Below, piece after piece: positions 20,769 to 32,328 of a DNA stretch of 64,000 nt (position 1 is its first letter; every line of letters starts with the position of its first letter). The stretch covers positions 13,619,185-13,683,184 of the forward strand of contig CM070719.1 in the NCBI GenBank assembly GCA_036346275.1. Direction: 5' to 3'. This DNA comes from Otatea glauca. Its lineage: Eukaryota > Streptophyta > Magnoliopsida > Poales > Poaceae. The notes beneath the pieces are model-generated. The model made no database searches. It had not been told where the DNA came from and saw only the letters and a program-made list of their open reading frames with translations. A program made the translations under genes and the position numbers.

Positions 20769-22840
20769 GATGACCAACTGGAAAAATTTCTATAAAATGA
20801 GTTTACTCTTTTGGCTCGTAAATTCTATCATGCATACAAGAGGGTGAGAGAGAGGAAGAGAGGTGGCATGATCACATGCTTTGAGTGTGGTGGCCCCAAG
20901 CACATTCGGGCTAATTGCCCCAAACTGGAGAAGGCAAAGAACGACACCGGCGGTTTGGCGAATAATGACTACATCGACAAGAACCGCAACAAAAAGTCTC
21001 CAGTTCGTGAGCCAGTGCGTGAGAAGAAGTACCGCAACTTCTCCAAGAACAAGAAGCTCTTCCATCGCGTCCTCGCCGCGCTTGACGACATCAACCTCTC
21101 CGACACGAAGACATGGAGCGACGAGGGCGAGGATGAACCGCAAGAGAAGAAGGGTGACAACGACTTCACCGGCATGTGCTTCATGGCAGACGCCAATAGC
21201 ATCAGTGACTCCGAGCTCTACAGCGACTCGGATGAGGTACCCTCTTATGACCAGCTCAATGAAGCTTTCTGGAAACTAGGAAAATTTTATACTAGAGCTA
21301 GAGCTAGGTGTATGGAGTTAGAGAAGGAGTAGGTACCTTGACTCGAAAGTTAGCTTCTCTTATATCATCTCCCTCTCGAGTCACTGATAACTGTTCTTTG
21401 TGTGATGCTCTTCTTGTGGAGTTGGAGAACCTAAGGACTATGCATGATAGTTTGTTGTCTGAATTAGATAGTCTTAGGTTGAAGAATGCTAGCAATGATT
21501 CTATTGATGCTATTCCCCTAGATGCTAGTTTTCTTTAAGCTCACTCTACTTCATCATGGTCTAATTGCCCTAAATTGCTTGCTGAAATTGATGCCATGAG
21601 CGATCACCTTAGGAAGCTTTCTTCTAGAAACGATGAACTTGAAATACATGCTTCTAAGGACCAAGTCAGCTCATGTGAGGGTTGTAGGGAACTAAAACTT
21701 GACAATGAATCTCTAAATGTCAAGTGTGCTAATCTTGCTAAGGACTTACTAGCTAAATCACAAGAAAGTTGCCTGCGATGTAATGTTATTGAGGGGGACT
21801 TGGATAAAATTCAAGTCGAACTTAGGAAGAAATTAGAAGACCAAGCCCATAGGATTAGAAATGCGTCTTGCGTTTCTTGTGAGGCCCTCAAGATTGAGGC
21901 AGCTGTACTGAGGGAGAAAAATGCACGTGCCGAGAGAGCTCCTCTGTTCCCTGTTCTTCATGTGCCTCTTTCTTCTGAGATTGTGAGTATCTCATGAGCA
22001 CTCTCGAGAAGTTTGTAGGAGTCAAGAAGAAGCTCAATCTCATTCTAGACCAATCCGAAATTAGCAGATTTCATCAGGGTCTAGGATTTGACTACTTGGA
22101 GCACGCTCGGGCGCATCCTCCCACCATTGTGCGCGGCTCCAAGAGTGGTAAGATTGTGGTAGCTCCTAGAGTGAGTACCACTGTGTTTAGGTCTGTTGGG
22201 GTTGTCCATGTGACTTCTGACCAGAAGGGTGTTACTCCTGTTGCTTCTGCCTCTAGCAAGGTGAAGTACACATGCACCTTCTGTAAGAAGGATGGTCACC
22301 TAGTAGATTTCTACTTTAGGCGTGCCAAGATCACTCGGCGTGAGCGTGTCGTTGCACTTAGAGGTATTCATGGTAATTCCCAAACCTTGAGTGCTCCAAA
22401 GGCACACACTGCTTCTAGATGGGTTAGAGAGTCGCCTGCTTTTGGGCAGCGTTCAGGACTTGGTTTTCATACTATTTCTTCGAGTTTTAGTCCTGGAGCT
22501 GTTTGTGGTTAGTCTTTCCGCCGTTCTCTTGATATTCCTCGTTTTTCCTATCGAAGTAGATATCAGTGGCGAGAGGTGTTTTCTTGTAAGAGATTTAGGC
22601 AGCCTCACTGGGGTGGTCCGGCCTTTGCACCACGGCGGGCCAACCTAGTTTCAGCTCCTAGATCATCTACTAGAGTTGCTTCTGATCTTGTTAGGGTTGA
22701 ACGTCAAAGAGACACTCGAGTCCAGTCTTCTTCTGTGACTGGTACTCTGAGGCGTCGTGTGATTCAGTATTGGGTTCCCAGGTCTTCACTTTGTCCCAGT
22801 ACTAAGTCATCTCTTTCTTCTATGATTTGATCTGGTTCGT
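20769..22840 (+). pseudogene. gag of copia-C, N-terminus deleted, frames broken
   Basis: The ATG-like start at 20769 is followed almost at once by the zinc knuckle CFECGGPKHIRANC (CX2CX4HX4C, about 20879-20920). The normal N-terminal capsid domain is therefore deleted. Downstream are Lys-rich sequence, an acidic FMADANSISDSELYSDSD stretch and coiled-coil-like segments with Cys pairs (21575-21997). A second Cys/His motif, CTFCKKDGHLVDF, is near 22272-22310. Stops at about 21330, 21536, 21995 and 22510 break it. The long coiled-coil gag tail suggests a Sirevirus. Confidence 0.75.
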
Positions 22841-22843
22841 CGG

Positions 22844-23098
22844 ATGGGGAAGGGAGAAGTTTGGATTATTGACTCCGGTTGTTCTCGCCATATGACCGGA
22901 GATTCTCGTTGGTTTTCTTCCTTTGTCCGAGCCCCCGGTGATGAGTTGATCACTTTCGAGGATGCTTCATCAGGCAGAGTCATTGTTAAGGGCACCATTT
23001 GCATTAATGACAATTTCATCTTTAAAGATGTTGCCTTAGTGAGTAAGCTGCAATACAATTTGCTTTCTGTTTCTCAGCTTATCTATGACTCTTTCTAG
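22844..23098 (+). pseudogene. Copia-C aspartic protease
   Basis: The frame VWIIDSGCSRHMTGD contains the copia active-site DSG (Asp codon 22871-22873). VALVSKLQYNLLSVSQL and a premature stop after YDSF (23096-23098) follow. The motif is intact but the polyprotein is cut here. Confidence 0.85.
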
Positions 23099-24223
23099 GT
23101 AAGCTTCAAGAGTAGTGCCTGTAGAATCGTCGATTCTTCAGGAGGGTTAGTTTGCAGGATTTCTAGATTTGGGAGAGTTTTCTGTGCTGATTTTTTTGTT
23201 TCTTCTGGAGACTCCCTTCGGTGTTTGATTGCTTTAGAGTCTCGTGATCTCTCCTTCTAGCAAGGAGACTTGACCACATTGGATTTGATTATTTGACCCG
23301 AGTTAGCAGCCATAATCTCATTCGTGGTTTGCCTAAACTCAAATTGGTCAAAGACTTAGTTTGCTCTCCCTACCGACATGGCAAGATAGTTGCTGCTTCT
23401 CATCCCCTAGTCACTGTTGTGATGACTGATGCACCAGGACAACTTTTACATATGGACACTGTTGGTCCAGCTAGAGTGTAGTCAGTGGGTGGGAAGTGGT
23501 ATGATCTTGTTATTGTTGATGATTTTTCGAGGTACTCTTGGGTGTTTTTATGTCTTCGAAGGATGAGACTTTTACCCATTTTAGGGGTTTGGTTCATAGG
23601 TTGTCTTTTGAGCTCACTGGTGCCCTACGAGCTATACACAGTGACAATGACACGGAGTTCAAGAACTCCTATTTTGAGAGTTTCTGTGTGGTGTCTGGTT
23701 TAGAGCATCAGTTCTCCTCTCCCTACGTCCCTCAGCAAAATGGATTAGTGAAAAGGAAGAACAAGACCCTGGTAGAGATGGCCAGGACGATGTTAGACGA
23801 GTACAGTACTCCTAGAAAGTTTTGGGCTGAGGCTATAGCTACTGCTTGCCATGTTTCTAATCGTGTATTCTTGAGAGTACATTTGCACCACACTTATTAC
23901 GAGTTGAGGTATGGGCGAAAGCCTAGTGTTACTCATTTTCATGTGTTTGGTTGCAAGTGTTTCATTTTGAAGTCTGGTAACCTGGATAAGTTTGAGTCTC
24001 ATTTTTCTTATGGTATCTTTGTGGGTTATTCGACTTCTTCTCGTATCTATAGGGTCTTGAGTTGCGATGCGCATAGGATCATAGAGACCTGTGAGGTGAC
24101 CTTTGATGAAGCTAGCCTAGGAGTTAGACCTGACATTTCAGGCTCTTCTTCCACCTCCGAGACCATCTTTGTAGAGGATGAGGATGATGGAGATGATGGT
24201 GTTACACCTGATCCAGTCCCCTC
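23099..24223 (+). pseudogene. Copia-C integrase, interrupted by element X
   Basis: The pre-integrase segment (GFDYLTRVSSHNLIRGLPKL...CSPYRHGK) is followed by integrase motifs VIVDDFSRYSW (first Asp, about 23518-23523) and IHSDNDTEF (second Asp, 23643-23645). The third catalytic residue is changed: QNGLVKRKN has Lys (AAA 23751-23753) where the family has Glu. A stop follows ARV (23479-23481) and a frameshift lies at about 23550. The frame runs into element X at 24223, within DPVPS. Confidence 0.9.
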
Positions 24224-27200
24224 TGTAAGGTCGAGGATGCCGACTAGAGGGGGGTGAATAGGCGGCTTTTAAAAAACTTTCTCTTTCTACTAATTTCTAC
24301 AAAGCAATTCACCCCTAATTACCCCTATGCCAAAACCTTATCAATAATAATGCGGAAGCGATAAACTAAGGTTTTGACAATTAAAGCCTAAATCAACTAG
24401 GCTCACTATGTGTACTAACTAATTATGTCTCTAACAAAAAGTAACTCTAAAGACAAGCAATCAATCAATTTAATTCTATGAATGTAAATTGCTTGAATAC
24501 AAATAAAGAGAACAAGGCAAGCACAAGAGACACAATACTTTTTACCGTGGTGATCGGAGACTTGCCGGTCTCCCCTAGTCCACGGTGAGGTTAGCCCAAA
24601 CACATTAGACCGGCTCCACGAATTGAGCACCCACCTCGAATCCACTAGATGTGGTTTTTCACGCTTTCGCGTAGGCTCAACCCGAACCTTCACAAACTTC
24701 GCCGGGGCTTCTCACAACCTTGAGAGCTCCCCAAGACGACGCCCACGCCGTCTAGGAGTCGGCAACCTCCAAGAGTAACAAACCGAATCCTCTCGCTTGA
24801 ACTTCACCAAGCACAACACATGTGCTTCCGGTGATCACCAAGTGCAACACATGCACAAGGATCCTCCTCAAGTGCAACACATGCACAAGAGGCTCTTAAT
24901 CCTCTCCTAATTGCAACACATGCAGTTAGAGGCTCACACTAGCTCAAGAAGAAAATGGGAGAAGGCAACACATGCACACAACTCCTATAAACACCCAAAT
25001 GCTCTAGCACACAGCCAATCTCCTGCCCTTGCCCCCCAAGGCCTCCAAGCCAAAACTAGCCGTTGGGGGGAAATTCTGGACAAAACCAGAATTCCCGGTG
25101 CTACTGCCCTACTAGGACCGGTAGCACCGGCCTCCTCGCCAACGGCTACAAAACTAGCCGTTACAGGATTTCCGGTAGCACCGGCCAACTGGGAGCGGTG
25201 CTACCGCTCGGGAAGTAGCACCGGCCTTCAACCCCGGTTGCACCGGCCTCAGGCCGAACTCAAAAACACCTCCTCTGGATTTTTCACACCGGCCAGAGGA
25301 GCGGTTGCACCGGACCTCCGGACCACCAGACCGCCCAAAAACACCCCTCTCTGGAAATTCCACACCGGCCAGAGAGACGGTAGCACCGGACCTTCGGTGC
25401 TACCGGCCAAACTGCGGTAGCACCGGACCCCGGTGCTACCGGCCTTACAAGGGCGGTACGACCGGCCTCAGGGAGAAAACACTATTTTTCACAAAGACTT
25501 TTCTCCAAACCATTCAAGATAAATTCTTTGAGCTATGTGAGGATCAACACATGATGACAACACTATGCAAAACACATTTGCATATGTTAATCACATACTG
25601 CAAAGAATCTCATTAAGCACAACTTATTTGCAAAACACATTTGCCAATAAACCAAGAACTTATGAGATCAATCCTCTTAGCCATGTGATGATCAACACAT
25701 GATCAAGTCAATTTGCAAAACACATTTGCAAACCCTTTGCACATGCTTTAGGATCGAAACCCATAATCTCAAGTTCATTTGCAAAACACATTTGCAAATA
25801 ACAAAACCAACTAATGAAAACACATTTCGTAAACAACTCAAGATCTATTTGCAAAATGTATTAAGCAAATCAAACTCGAGTCTATGAGATTAATCCCCCT
25901 AGCCATGTGAAGGTCAACACAAGACCCAGTCAACTTGCAAACACCCGTTGCAAGCCCTACTCACATGCTCTCGGATTCTGGACCCATAGACCTCGGTTTA
26001 TTCACACAACGAACTTGCAAATACACATTAAACCAATTTTATGCTTGAGCATTGTTCTTTGCAATACATGCAAAAACCTAGCTCCAAGCAATACCAAAAC
26101 ATGAGCTCTCTATTTGCAACACATGCAAATCTCTAGCACCATGCAAGCAACCATAACAAATATAAGTGCATGAGTTCTCTATTTGCAACACATGCAAATC
26201 TCTAACTCCATGCAACCAATTTAAACCAAATTGCTTGAGCTCTCTCCTTTTGCGACACATGCAAAACTTAGCTCCAAGCAAAAACCAAATCAAATAAGAT
26301 TCAAATAAGATGCAAGTATGAACACCCTTATTTGCAACACATGCAAATACTTAGCTCATACAAAATCCAATGCACAAGCTTCACCAATTTGCAACACATG
26401 CCAAATGGTTAGCTTCATGCAAACATCAAACAAGAGAGTGAGTTAGAGTGAACCGGATCGAGTTCATCAACACATGATGAAGCTTAAGCTAAAAGACTCA
26501 ACCCCTCTTAATAGTACGGCACCTAACAAGCAACCCGGTCTCACAACCAAACACAGAGACCGGTAAAAGACTAGGAACACATCCTTAGCCCTAGCTAGTT
26601 ATACCTTTGCCTCTAGCGATCCACTCGGAGCTTTTATGATTTCCAATCATCTTCTCTCCAGGATCACCTCTTCTTCTTCTTCTTGGTCATCAACGCATGA
26701 TGAACCTTCTCTAGCCCTTCTCTTCACTTCGGGATCACCTCTTGAAGCTCATCAACACATGATGACTTCTTCTTCCCGATTCTTCATTATCTTGGACTTA
26801 ACCTACTTCACAACTCATGGAAGATGTTAGTCCAACAAACACGGTTGTCTCAATCATCACCGCACTCCATTAACACATAATGGATGCCTCTAAGATCGAT
26901 TGAGCACAACCCTAATCAATTTGAATGATTAATTGTGTCTTGAGTACTTTGATGCAACTAATGCTTCATTATACTCAAGAAATTTTCGCTTGTCTTTAAT
27001 CAACAAGGAAACACCATCAACATATGATGAAATGTTCTTTGATTGATTGAGAGACAATCGAACTCAATTTGAACTCATTTAAATTGACATGAGTATATAA
27101 CTACACAAGTCATATATACTCAAAAGATTGTTTCAAGGTCTTGATCCTTTTATTATATGACAAGAGGACATGGATCAATACAATTGAAACATCAAGTTAA

Positions 27201-27734
27201 ATTATAAACTCCCCCTAGATGTGTGCATTCATGTATATATGAATTAGGGACATAATGCACATATTTGGACTAAAACAACGGAAGAGTTCATACTTTAACT
27301 TGACTTCTAAGTATGCATATTGATAATAGAATGAATACAAGTGCATACCTTAGGTTTTCCATTTTCCATCCAAGTATGAGACTAATAAGAATAAGACTCA
27401 ATAGAATATGTTAGTCTCATAATGATTTGATTTGTCATTAAACAATGATTAAACATTAATATTAAGGGGGTGTTTGGGATAGCTCGAGCTCCACCAAAAT
27501 CCGTGGAGTTGGTGGAGCAGGGTATTCCTAGCTCCAGAAATTTATGGAGCTGGAGCTGTGGGTACATTAAGAGTGTTTAGGTGGGTCATCTTGTTTACAT
27601 TTTAGACTAAAAATATAAACTTAATTCACTTTATTTTAGCCTACAAGCTCCAGCTCTGAGGTGGAGCTGGAATTTAGAGCTATACCAAACAGGGCCTAAA
27701 CCAATCACCAAAACCAATAGAGCTTGAACTTACA
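24224..27734 (-). repeat. 3' LTR of element X
   Basis: It matches the 5' LTR end to end, 3511 bp. It lacks 13 bp (TTTTATAGCCTCC of the partner) between two CCTCC copies near 25042, so its TATA box is gone. It also has other small deletions in the CCGG-rich cluster. Instead of element DNA, its inner border (27735 on) is copia-C flank sequence. Confidence 0.95.
27466..27696. mobile_element. Tourist-like (PIF/Harbinger) MITE in the 3' LTR of X
   Basis: 231 bp with terminal inverted repeats GGGGGTGTTTGGGATAGCTC and, reversed, GGCCCTGTTTGGTATAGCTC. It is flanked by TAA at 27463-27465 and 27697-27699. The related LTR at 60450 has the empty site (reverse of ATATTAAACCAATC). Confidence 0.9.
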
Positions 27735-27864
27735 CCCTCTACACCTGAGGTACCACCAGTTTCTATTTCTGCACCTTAGGAAGGCCAGCCCTTGCCTTCT
27801 GACTCTCATGCAGCTAGTGGCTCTGCTCCTACCTTCTCTGTGCATGAGGTAGAGGCCACTTTTT
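27735..27864 (+). repeat. 130 bp duplicate of copia-C flank inside element X
   Basis: From CCCTCTACACCTGAGG to GAGGCCACTTTTT this is the same sequence as 35877-36006, including the target-site duplication and copia-C coding sequence. It sits where element X should have its polypurine tract. Confidence 0.95.
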
Positions 27865-30589
27865 GGTTGTAAAGAATTAAGGCCAATGTTTTTGTAAACT
27901 TTTGAAATATGACCTAAAAGAGTAAACCATTTTTAGAAGGAGGCCATATTTAGAGTTAAATCTCAAAAGGATTATTTGAAACACATTCAAATAAAACTCC
28001 TCATTTTATTAGGCTATTCAATGAATTCATCATGACTCACTTGAAGAGTCCATAGTTTGCCTAATATGACTTAAACAAGGAATTTATCTAAAAGAAGGCC
28101 TGATACCAATTTTCTAATAAGATTTTCAAAGAAATAATTTAAAAGAAATCTTTTTGAAGAAGCATCACTTGTAGTACTACTTTAAGGAGAATAAGAAACT
28201 TGTACCACTTGTAATGCTTACTTTTCAAATTATACCACATATAAATATTTCTTCAAGTGATACTATATGAAAAAGATACCACTTGAAAGATCATTAAAAC
28301 ATGAGGTACCACTTGAGAAAGAAAGATATCAACGAGAAAAATCTCAAGAGACATTGCTTGAAGAAACACTTGTAAGATAAGCAATGTCAAATGAACCATT
28401 TTAAAATAAAGCATTTTCATTTAAACTCAGCTTAATATGAATTTATCCCCGCTAGATAATTCAATCATACAAAGGATCTCACACAGAGAGTCCTTGAGAG
28501 ATTGAACTTACAATTAAGCTTCAAATGGGAAATTAATCCATATGAGTCTGAGATATCATTAAAATTCATAAAAATGCATGAGGGGTATAGGTGGATACCA
28601 TTTGTAAGGATTTATAAAACAAAGAAAAAGTTGGTACCACTTGATAGAAATCAATACCCCTTAATTTTCTCAAAGGTTTGGAAAAATTTGAAGGTATCAG
28701 AGCAATAACATTAGAGATACCATTTAGAGATAAATGCACAAAACTTGATTAAAATAAGCTCCCATAAGGTTCAAGAGTTGAAACATGGAGCTATTAGCAT
28801 TTAGACATTTACAAGTTTAGGTTTTGAAATGATATTTCAAAAAGACCCCAAATGGATACCACTTAAAATATATCAAGGAAAACTTAATGCATACCAGTTG
28901 AAACTAAGCCAAATAATTTTCAAATGATTTGAAATTTTGTAAAAAGATACTTTGGGATCATAAGAAGCTTTTCCAAAAGAATTTTGAAGAAGGAAACTTC
29001 ATTCAAAAGATATCCTGAATTAATTTCAAAAGTCCAAAATTGAACAGATCTGCCAAGGCGGTACTACCGCCATTGGTCTTGGTACTACCGGCGGCGGTCT
29101 ACCGCCATTCAGATGCGGTAGTACCGGGATCCGGTGCTACCATGGTTCAGAGCGGTGCAACCGGCTCTGACAGACTGAAAAACTAAATTTTCGCAAATTT
29201 TTGCAAAAATAATTCAAATGAAGTCCAAATGATTTGGAAATTTCCAGAAATAAACTTTGGACTATTTATAATGTTTTACAAAAAGAATTTTCGAAAAAAG
29301 AATTTTATTTTGAAAGATATGGCAAATTGTGCTTTGAGGCATGAAAATGAGATTAACAAACATAAAGGGCCTCAAAGTGCAATTTTAATTTCGGATTTCA
29401 TAAAAATTGAAACCTCATGGCTTGTAGGATTTGAAATACTTTTAGAAACCATGATACCATTTGAAAAGATAATGAAATCCAATTTGAAAGCCAAGATTGA
29501 GCAATATACTTAAATAGGCTATTTTGGGTGAAAACAAGAATTTTGATCAATTTTGATTTCAACATAAAATTTTCATTTTGAAAGCTTGTAAAACATTTGA
29601 AATACATATTAAAGTACTTTTACACAGCTTTTTACAATTTTAGGCCTTTTAAACATAAGAATTGACTTTTGACCAAAATGGTCCTTTTGAAATAGCCATT
29701 TGTAAAACAAAGCCAAATATTTCAACACAAGATTCAAATGAAGAATAAGATGAGATATAGAGATTTGAATTTTGTGTATGAGTCTTAAATATCATTTTGA
29801 ACTAAGATACTCCACAAGATCTAGTCCAAATGAAGAAACTCACAAAGTGCAACAATATGACCATTATGGGTCAAGTATAGTTTTTGGGAGAGTTTCAAAA
29901 TCAAATGACTTTTGATTGGTTGGTCTTTTGAAAATATTTTGAACACGAAAGTTGTTAAGAATGACCAACACTAGGTTTTTCGTTTTGGAATTATTTTCAA
30001 AATCATTTTACATTTAATTCTATGAAAGTTATAAGTTTAAATCCAAAACAAGATACTAGTAACTTGATTTTGGGCATGAAACTCATTTTCTTTGTAAAAT
30101 AGATTTTTGTGAAGCCAAAACTATTGAAAGACCTTTTGAAAGCATTTGTATACATTTTTGAACTAGTTTTCAAAAGATTACTAATAGTATAGAAAATTTT
30201 GACTTTTGGCTAAATGGCTTCATTTTGAAAATATATATTGGCACTTATATAAATATGGGCACACATAGGGATGTAATTTACATGGTTATGATTTAGCACT
30301 CCCTCTTAATGTGACACTACCCCAAGCTTGCTCAAGATTACAATCAATACAATTAACAAGCATGAGCAAGAATCATAAGCAATTAATTTAAATTGATTTT
30401 CATTAAAAACGTAGCTTAACCTACACAAGGCTAAAAGCTATAAGAATCAATTTAAATACTTGTTACCCGAGATGGCATTGGTTCATGATTGATGTGAATG
30501 TCTTCAAGCTTGGCTTCTTTTTGCACATGATGGAATCATTCTTGATCAAGCCAAAGCTTCCAATGCATCTCTAAGCACCTACAATTCTT
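27865..30589. other. Noncoding internal region of element X with GATACCACTTGA repeats
   Basis: AT-rich DNA without pol motifs. Words close to GATACCACTTGAAAG recur about a dozen times (for example near 28198, 28272, 28301, 28592, 28630, 28855 and 29452). They resemble the PBS/LTR border GATACCACTTGTAAGG at 32322-32337. A CGGTAGTACCGG-type cluster lies at 29058-29165. Confidence 0.6.
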
Positions 30590-31151
30590 TTAGGCGCTTT
30601 TTGGTACCCAATTTTTGTTGGGTCCAAGAATGTTAGTCACAATAGATTTAGGAACCCAAATGGCCCTAACATTTATAGTATTGAGTGAACTAGCATGACT
30701 AGCAATGGGTTTGAGGTTATTATTCCTCCTAAGCGAATTATTTGCATTGTAAAGAGAAGGCTTAGGAGGTCTAGTAAAATTCACAAACCCATTTCTAGTT
30801 TGATCCTTTCTAAGCATATGATGATCATTATAAAGAGAACACTTAGAGGATCTAGCAAATCTAGTAAATGGTTTGCTATTATTATTTTCCTAAGCACATG
30901 ATCAACATGATTTTCTTGGTCTTAGGAAATCTAGCATTTTGAGCAAACACATTTCTAGATTCATTTCTCCTAAGCAATTGAATATCATAATTTTGCAAGT
31001 ACTTGGGAGAATCGACAAACTTGGCAAACACATTGCCATTTTTGTCCTTCCTAAGCAAATAATGATCATTTACAATAATGGGCTTAGGAGTAGTACATTT
31101 GGGACAATCCTTACCGAAGTGTCCCCTTTCCCGACAATTGAAGCATGTCAC
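30590..31151 (-). pseudogene. gag C-terminus of element X with zinc knuckle
   Basis: The minus strand carries CFNCRERGHFGKDC (CX2CX4HX4C) and Lys/Asn-rich repeats with RK/RR spacing (LLRKDKNGNVF, LLRRNESRNVF). After a frame break it ends IWVPKSIVTNILGPNKNWVP. The GP-K-WVPK ending is typical of Sirevirus gag. It is separated from the upstream gag by a stop, so the nucleocapsid part is not joined in this copy. Confidence 0.7.
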
Positions 31152-32272
31152 GCTATTTGGCCCTCTCTTGACCGTTTTGACTTGCTTCTTGCGGTGTGCC
31201 TCTCCAATGATGGTGTGGACTTGACTTCCACTTGATGAGGCGCACGGAGGCGTAGTGGCCCTTCATTTTCTTCTCCTCTTGGAGATGTAGCCGATCCTCT
31301 CTTGTCAACCAACTTTCGTTGATTGCTTAGTATGTTGTCGAGGGTGACCTTTCCTTTGTAGCACTTCTCTAAGTCACTTCTCAATTGAGTGACTTGTTCC
31401 TTGAGCTCTTTATTTTCCTCTACAAGATTAGTCTCACAAGACATAGAGGAAGTAGAAGCAATATTTGTATTTGAGCAACAAGGTATATCAATTGAATTAT
31501 TGCAAGAGGTGGACATGTCAATTTTTGATGAAATAATAGGATTGACATTTAAGCAAGACATTTTATCAATTAAATCACATGTAATTCCTATGTCCACCCT
31601 AGGCTTAGTGAGTTCTTTGAGAACGAGAGATTCATGATTCTCTTTAAGCACATTATAATCATTTTGAAGAGAGTCATGTTCAAGCTTTAAAATTTTATAT
31701 TTTGTTTTCGCCTTCCCAAGATAATTATTGAGCTCCTCTAACATATTCATAAGTTCATCATAGGAGGGCTCATCATCCTCATCACTATCACTTACCTCAA
31801 TTTTACCTTTAGCCATGAAGCAATGAGTTAACGATGAAATAATTTGTTGCTCGTCATCACTTGAGGCGGAGGTTGAGGTTTCTTCATCACTTGAGGCGGA
31901 GGTTGAGGTTTCTTCTACCGATGTCCTATCCTCAAAGCAATCATCGGTTGTTGATGTGGATAATTCAAATAATTCTTGAAGCTTGATCCACATTTCATGG
32001 GCGCTCTTGAGATTGCAAATTGAATTAAAGACATCTATGCTCACAAAACTAAATAAAGCATTAGTAGCTTGAGCGTCGAGATGTAGGCATTTCTCTTCTC
32101 CTTTAGTTGGAGCGAATTCATTCAACCGAAGAGAAAAGCCCACATCTACGATCCACCATATTTTAGGGCTCATGGATTTAAAATGAGATATCATAAATAA
32201 TTTCCATGAAGCATAATTTGAGCCATCAAAAATATGTGAATCGGTGTAGTGCACTAAACCACTAGTCGCCAT
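31148..32272 (-). CDS. gag of element X, N-terminal and coiled-coil part (374 aa)
   Basis: It opens MATSGLVHYTDSHIFDGSNY and WKLFMISHFKSMSP, the DUF4219/UBN2-type capsid start of plant copia gag. It reaches SAHEMWIKLQELFE, then jumps to Ser/Thr/Asp-rich sequence with a duplicated EETSTSASSD unit (27 bp tandem repeat, about 31862-31916), so part of UBN2 is missing. A long Glu/Leu/Lys-rich coiled coil follows (near DSLQNDYNVLKENHESLVL and ENKELKEQVTQLRSDLEKC). It ends in a basic tail and stops at 31148-31150, just before the zinc knuckle. The start is 45 bp inside the PBS. Confidence 0.8.
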   Translation of the reverse strand: MATSGLVHYTDSHIFDGSNYASWKLFMISHFKSMSPKIWWIVDVGFSLRLNEFAPTKGEEKCLHLDAQATNALFSFVSIDVFNSICNLKSAHEMWIKLQELFELSTSTTDDCFEDRTSVEETSTSASSDEETSTSASSDDEQQIISSLTHCFMAKGKIEVSDSDEDDEPSYDELMNMLEELNNYLGKAKTKYKILKLEHDSLQNDYNVLKENHESLVLKELTKPRVDIGITCDLIDKMSCLNVNPIISSKIDMSTSCNNSIDIPCCSNTNIASTSSMSCETNLVEENKELKEQVTQLRSDLEKCYKGKVTLDNILSNQRKLVDKRGSATSPRGEENEGPLRLRAPHQVEVKSTPSLERHTARSKSKRSREGQIA

Positions 32273-32316
32273 CCTTTACTCTCTAGACGGTTAAGTCTAA
32301 TAAAATGAGAGACCAA

Positions 32317-32328
32317 GCTCTGATACCA
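32317..32328 (-). other. Primer binding site of element X
   Basis: TGGTATCAGAGC on the minus strand, two bases inside the 5' LTR; initiator tRNA-Met type, as in Sireviruses. Confidence 0.9.

Noticed and set aside
23538..24257. A working 239-aa integrase ORF
   Set aside because: It lacks the first catalytic Asp segment (other frame), has Lys for the catalytic Glu, and its last residues are read from element X.
24809..27030. CRISPR-like spaced repeats
   Set aside because: The repeated word is only 7-9 bp with irregular spacing in a plant LTR; there are no cas genes and the flanks are self-pairing stems, not spacers.
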